NCBI GenBank assembly: GCA_008933995.1
Contig: WARS01002804.1
Span: 62,001 to 126,000, forward strand
Length of the DNA: 64,000 nt
DNA from: Datnioides undecimradiatus
Lineage: Eukaryota > Chordata > Actinopteri > Lobotiformes > Datnioididae
Direction of reading: 5' to 3'
A program made the translations under genes and the position numbers. Below are positions 59,789-64,000 of the stretch, in pieces (positions within the stretch are counted from its first letter, which is position 1; each line of letters opens with the position of its first letter). The notes under the pieces are model-generated. The model was not told the origin of the DNA. It did no database searches and saw nothing but the letters and a program-made list of their open reading frames with translations.

Positions 59789-61854
59789 GTCAGTCTGTTC
59801 AGCTTGCTGCTCTGAGTGCCAAAGAGACCCTCCTTTGGCTGTTCCCAAAGGGGACAGTCCTGTACTTTTTGCTCCAGAGGGGCTCTTGACTCGTCTAAGT
59901 GCCCCTCTCATCGGCCCAAAATGCTCCCCCTAAGTACCCTCATGTCTGGCTTTAGTGCTCCTGTCCAGTGAGCATTGATTTGTCTGTTTGCGGGTCAAAA
60001 GGCGCCCAAATGTCTAAGAACACGGCTAAATGAGGTTACGTATAATGACTTTATTCAGTCAAACAACTCACACTGGAAATGTTTATCACAGCAGCAGAGC
60101 AGAGTTAGAGTTTGGCACCTAAGCCTCGGCCTCATCACCCCTTGCAGAATATGTTTACATAGAGATGTGGTGGAGTGATGTGCCTGCAGGTGGGACCTTA
60201 GGTGGTGGTGGAGCGTGCACTGACAGAGCAGAGGGAGAGATGGGAGATCTTGCAGTTTAGAGCTGCTGCAGCATTTAATTGGCTATATTTCAGTGTGAAG
60301 CCAGTCCTAAATACACAAAAACAACTGCTATGGTTCATCTAGACTCCTTAGCTCCTTTTTAATCTAGATAAAATGACCAAAACCTTTTGCTGTTTTTCCC
60401 TGTTTAACTTTGCACAGCCACAAACATGTTTCCACTGAGTCCTTGCAGCAGGTTTTAGTCATGCCAGACCGCTGTTTTGGTCACCAGCGCGACCAATCTT
60501 TGATGGTCCTCTTCCTCTGACCAAAGCCATTCCCTGGTTTTAACAGACCCAACACGTGTGTGTGGGTGACTGAAGAACAGAAAGCTCTTTAAAAGTGTCA
60601 GTGTTTTGGCTTCTCTCAACATTTTTTGTAACTTCAAACCGAACCTCAGAGGTTTGGAGGTTTAGTTTTTCTTCTACCTGTCCGTGCCTTCAAATATCTG
60701 CCTTATTTTACTGTTTAATGGTTCAGCGTGCTTCGGCCAAGTTGGAGCTGTTTTACATTACCGCTGATGCACACAACTTTTGCTGCAGCACTTTAGAAGC
60801 TTCTCCAAAGGCAAACAGAGCCTTATCAGTCGATCTGCAGAGTGAGATATGGATGTCTTCTGCACTTAGATGAAGAGCTGTAGGTGCCAGGCGAACACTG
60901 TTTGTACTGTTTGGGTTTGCCCACGATGCAGCTTAGCATGAATATCCTGTATTACTTCAGCACAGCGTGATCCGCAACTGCTTATCTTATACTCTACAAG
61001 ATAATGCAGCAACATTTTAAAATAGATATATAAAAAAACATAATCAGAAACATTAAAGAGTGAATGCAAAGTCAAAGGTTGATCATGTATTTAGATTTAG
61101 ATTTGCAGAAACCAGCTGTTTGCAGCAGAATAATGGTTATATGCAGCAAACATGGATGGGTTTCACGAAAGTACAATGTGAAATGTGCAAAACAAGGCCT
61201 TGTGGGAATACAGAGAGATATGTGGTGTACAGCAAACATGTGAACACAGCTGCAGAACATGAGAACTTTAACTCTTAGCATAATGAATCCCTCCGGGTGG
61301 AACGCTGTGCTTGAGAAAAGATCATTTACAAAAGCTCGTCTGAGCCAATAGATGTTAGCGGTGTGATTGAATGCAAGTGACCCTCGCATGCAAACGTGAT
61401 TTTGCACCGTGGGATTACAAACCCCCTGGGTATTGAGCAACCCCGAATGTTCTTCCTCCGATCTGATCGGATCTGATTAGTCCCGACGTGGTATGACTCT
61501 CGCTGCCAGGGCACAAAATGACTTCCCTAGCTTGTTAAAATCAGAATAGGTATGCTATGATGTAATGCTGGCAGGGGGACGCGGCCCGAGCTGATTGATG
61601 GCAACGCAGACCAAACGGGACCCCCTGATCTCGTGTCTGCTTCACATGTGGGTGGGATGCCATTTCTCCACAGCCTGGAAACAATTGTGGGTTAAATTTA
61701 GATGCTACATCCAGAATGAAAACTCCACCACTCGGCTCTGCCATTAGTTTAAGCTCCGCAGCCCATTTGTTCGGTGTTAGCTCACGGTCACCTTAGCCAA
61801 GAAAAGTTTTACATCTCTATCCATGTTTATCCTCCTCTGTTCTCTTCCCTTCTC

Positions 61855-61910
61855 GTGCCTCCTCCTTCTCCTTCTTCTTCTTCTCCTTCTTCTCATTTCT
61901 CCTCATTCAT
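61855..61910. repeat. CTT/CTC-rich simple repeat
   Basis: Interrupted CTTCTT and CTCCTT units in scara5 intron 6. Confidence 0.85.
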
Positions 61911-62604
61911 TTTGCCTTTAATTCCTCTCTGACTCACACAGTGATGTTCATGCCACATGTTACTTGTTGCATTAATGATAAAGAGACATGAGAAGCTGTT
62001 TAAATTGTCGCCTGGAGTCCTTTTTTTCATGATGACGCCAAAAATATTAAGCATTACCTCTGCAGGTGGTAAACTGTTGTGGCAGTATTTACGGTAACAT
62101 GAGCCCTGTAAGCGAAAATGTATCAGATGACTTCGACATCATGGGTGCATCATCAGGTGGTGTTTTCAAAGGTCAGTGCCAATACCTTTGCAGATGCATG
62201 TTATTTATAACTGAATTCTCATATTATTTGACATATCTGGTGCTTTTTCGGGATTTTATTTATTATTTAAAGGCGCCTCCTGCAGTTTCTGATGCCTTGT
62301 AATGATAGGAAGCAGGTTTTTAAGCATAGGTCTCAATTTTATTTGTCTCACATGCAGATGACTCCATAAACAGTCCTGCCAATGGTTTCCACAGATCTAC
62401 AATAAAACAAGAAATGTAGCAACACTCCAACAATGGCAGCACAGCAAGACTGCAAGCTTCTTTAAAAACTGGCTTTGCACATACTACAAGGAAGGAAATA
62501 CATGTAAAACATCTATTAGGCCTCAAGGATGCACACAGTTCATCTTGGTGTGCAACACCTAATGTAAACAGAAATTTCCTGCAGAAACCTCCATCATCCG
62601 TGCC

Positions 62605-62670
62605 CCTTTAAAGGAGCAGCATGTACAATTTGATGACATCTAGTTGTGAAGTTGCAACCAAATGCTTCTA
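62605..62670 (+). repeat. Possible dispersed repeat fragment
   Basis: CTTTAAAGGAGCAGCATGTA followed by CAATTTGATGACATCTAGTT and GTGAAGTTGCAACCAA resembles a short interspersed sequence frequent in fish (pattern CATCTAGTGGTGAAGTTGCA). One copy only here. Confidence 0.45.
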
Positions 62671-64000
62671 CACCCACCTACCAATTATATTTTTGAGTTT
62701 TCCACAATCCTAAATAGTGGAAGCGTAACGATACTGAACAAAAGAGGTCCGAGAATTGAGCCCTGGGGAACTCCACATCATCTTAGTACAATCAGATGTG
62801 TAATTACCAATCATGACTCAGTCGTCCTTAGGAACAGAAAGTCCAGTCCAGTTTTTTTAGACTGTCAAATAACATGTTGTGCTCTTATTCTGTGTTAACA
62901 TGTTACTCCGGTCTGTTTAACTGGCGTGAAGCAAACAGCCTCTGCTTGGGTTTCACAGCTATATTTCAGTATGACAGCAGCATGTCTGTCTGTGTGTGTG
63001 TGCGAGAGAGAGAGGCAGAGAGAGAAATGTTGTGCTCACTTACATTTGAATTCCCTCCTTTCATGTCTGCTGACATTTGTGAACAGGCCCACACACAGTT
63101 ATGTAAGAAAGAAACAGGTCCTTTGTCAGTGCTTTCCAAAAAAAATGACTCGTGGTTGTTTGCTCTGTCGCTCCTGTGGTGAAGATGAAACTCTTACAAC
63201 ATCTAAACCATAAAGGAACAAATGAAACATACTTTTTTTGCATGTTTATTTCATTTTTATTCAAAAAAGGAAGTTTAAGTATTGAGAGAGAGATTTGCGG
63301 AATCCCCTCATACTGCTGAGAAAAGCGCTAACAGTTGTAAACAGACAAATGCTGTCAAAGTTAGCTTTTTATGGAGCTGTGGTTTAATTATCTTAACATG
63401 ATGGGTACATTGAAGCTTTGTGATCTTATTAACAGACAATTGCTCACTTCAAGATCTCATTAGCTTATAAAATGAATCTGTTATGTGCACATTAGTTTGC
63501 ACACAGTAGACACTGACAGTTAGAGGTGACAGATCAGAGCACGAGGCCTGAAATACCAAGAAAACCGTGTCTCTCACTCAGCTTCCTGCTGTACACAGTG
63601 CACAGTTATGGTTATTTAACATTAGGCATTTGTGTTTTGGACAGGCTACTTTCTCTAGTAGGTGGTTGTTGGTGGTGCTAATTTAGTAATTAATTGATTT
63701 GTTTGCACCAATCAGATTCAGCAACATTTAAGTTATTACAGTTAAGACAGTTATGACGTTTGCTTCTGCTGCAACACACACTGATGAAGAAGGTTTTTCT
63801 TAGGTCAACCTGCTTTAACTGATTGTTTTGATGTCTTGGATGCAACAAAAAGGAGTGGTGAAAGTCACGTAATCAGTTTATAAGTTGATGTGCTTATTAG
63901 CAAATAGTTGCATTATCAATAATCCTGTTTATGGCCACCTCTCTTTTTGTGTTTCCACTAACTCCTGAGGGAAACATCTGGATCTTCGGCTGCTCTAAAT

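Larger units (their letters stand above)
59789..64000 (+). other. scara5 intron 6 (partial)
   Basis: 4.2 kb without a recognisable exon; no Gly-X-Y coding sequence is seen on the plus strand. It holds a C/T-rich tract at about 61855-61910, a repeat-like fragment at 62605-62670 and a (TG)/(GAGA) run at about 62989-63025. The exon-like frame at 62066-62171 is rejected because its phase does not fit. Confidence 0.65.

Noticed and set aside
62066..62171. Exon-like segment after CCTCTGCAG, ending AAAG|GTCAGT
   Set aside because: The scara5 exon before it ends in phase 1. Joining there gives an early stop, and the only open reading is phase 0 with no scara5 similarity.
62720..62900. Open frame with GPRIEPWGTPHH
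   Set aside because: The wording recalls repeat-derived peptides in fish, but I cannot tie it to a specific element, and no second copy is present.

Overview
The window is ordinary vertebrate nuclear DNA, almost certainly from a teleost fish. The evidence is intron-split genes with GT/AG junctions, many (CA)n and other microsatellites, decayed LINE and MITE fragments of types common in fish, CpG-rich patches at presumed gene starts, and proteins clearly homologous to human genes. It contains no bacterial operons, phage, CRISPR arrays or rRNA, and I found no convincing tRNA.

Three protein-coding genes are supported. (1) Minus strand, 4.69-6.43 kb: the first two coding exons of an ext1-type exostosin, a heparan sulfate co-polymerase. 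The remaining exons lie off the left edge. The region that is one coding exon in mammalian EXT1 is split here by a 701-bp phase-0 intron, and the start codon sits just after another acceptor, which implies an upstream non-coding exon. (2) Minus strand, 24.52-25.34 kb: a small SAM-domain gene of the SAMD12/SAMD10 (Aveugle) type. It is complete over three exons if the ATG at 25312 is the start, giving 92 aa. (3) Plus strand, about 30.0 kb to beyond 59.8 kb: scara5, a class A scavenger receptor and ferritin receptor. Six coding exons cover the cytoplasmic tail, membrane anchor and coiled-coil stalk. The collagenous and SRCR exons are off the right edge.

Layout: 1-4.7 kb is ext1 intron 1. 4.7-6.4 kb holds the ext1 exons. 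6.4-8.6 kb is the ext1 5' region, with a long purine/pyrimidine tract and a CpG-rich promoter candidate. 8.6-23.3 kb is intergenic, with microsatellites and a decayed LINE end. 23.3-25.3 kb is the SAM gene with its probable 3' UTR. 25.3-30 kb is upstream DNA with two CpG-rich patches. 30-64 kb is scara5, mostly introns: intron 3 is about 17.9 kb and holds many repeats.

The ext1 and SAM genes lie on one strand with the ext1 start facing the SAM gene's end, as I recall for human EXT1-SAMD12. The genes do not form one pathway; their proximity looks like retained ancestral gene order. I did not find an obviously new biological system. The most useful observations are the split ext1 first exon with its Gln/Tyr/Pro-rich stem, the conserved gene order, the tiny third exon of the SAM gene, and two repeat families recognisable from several copies inside the window.
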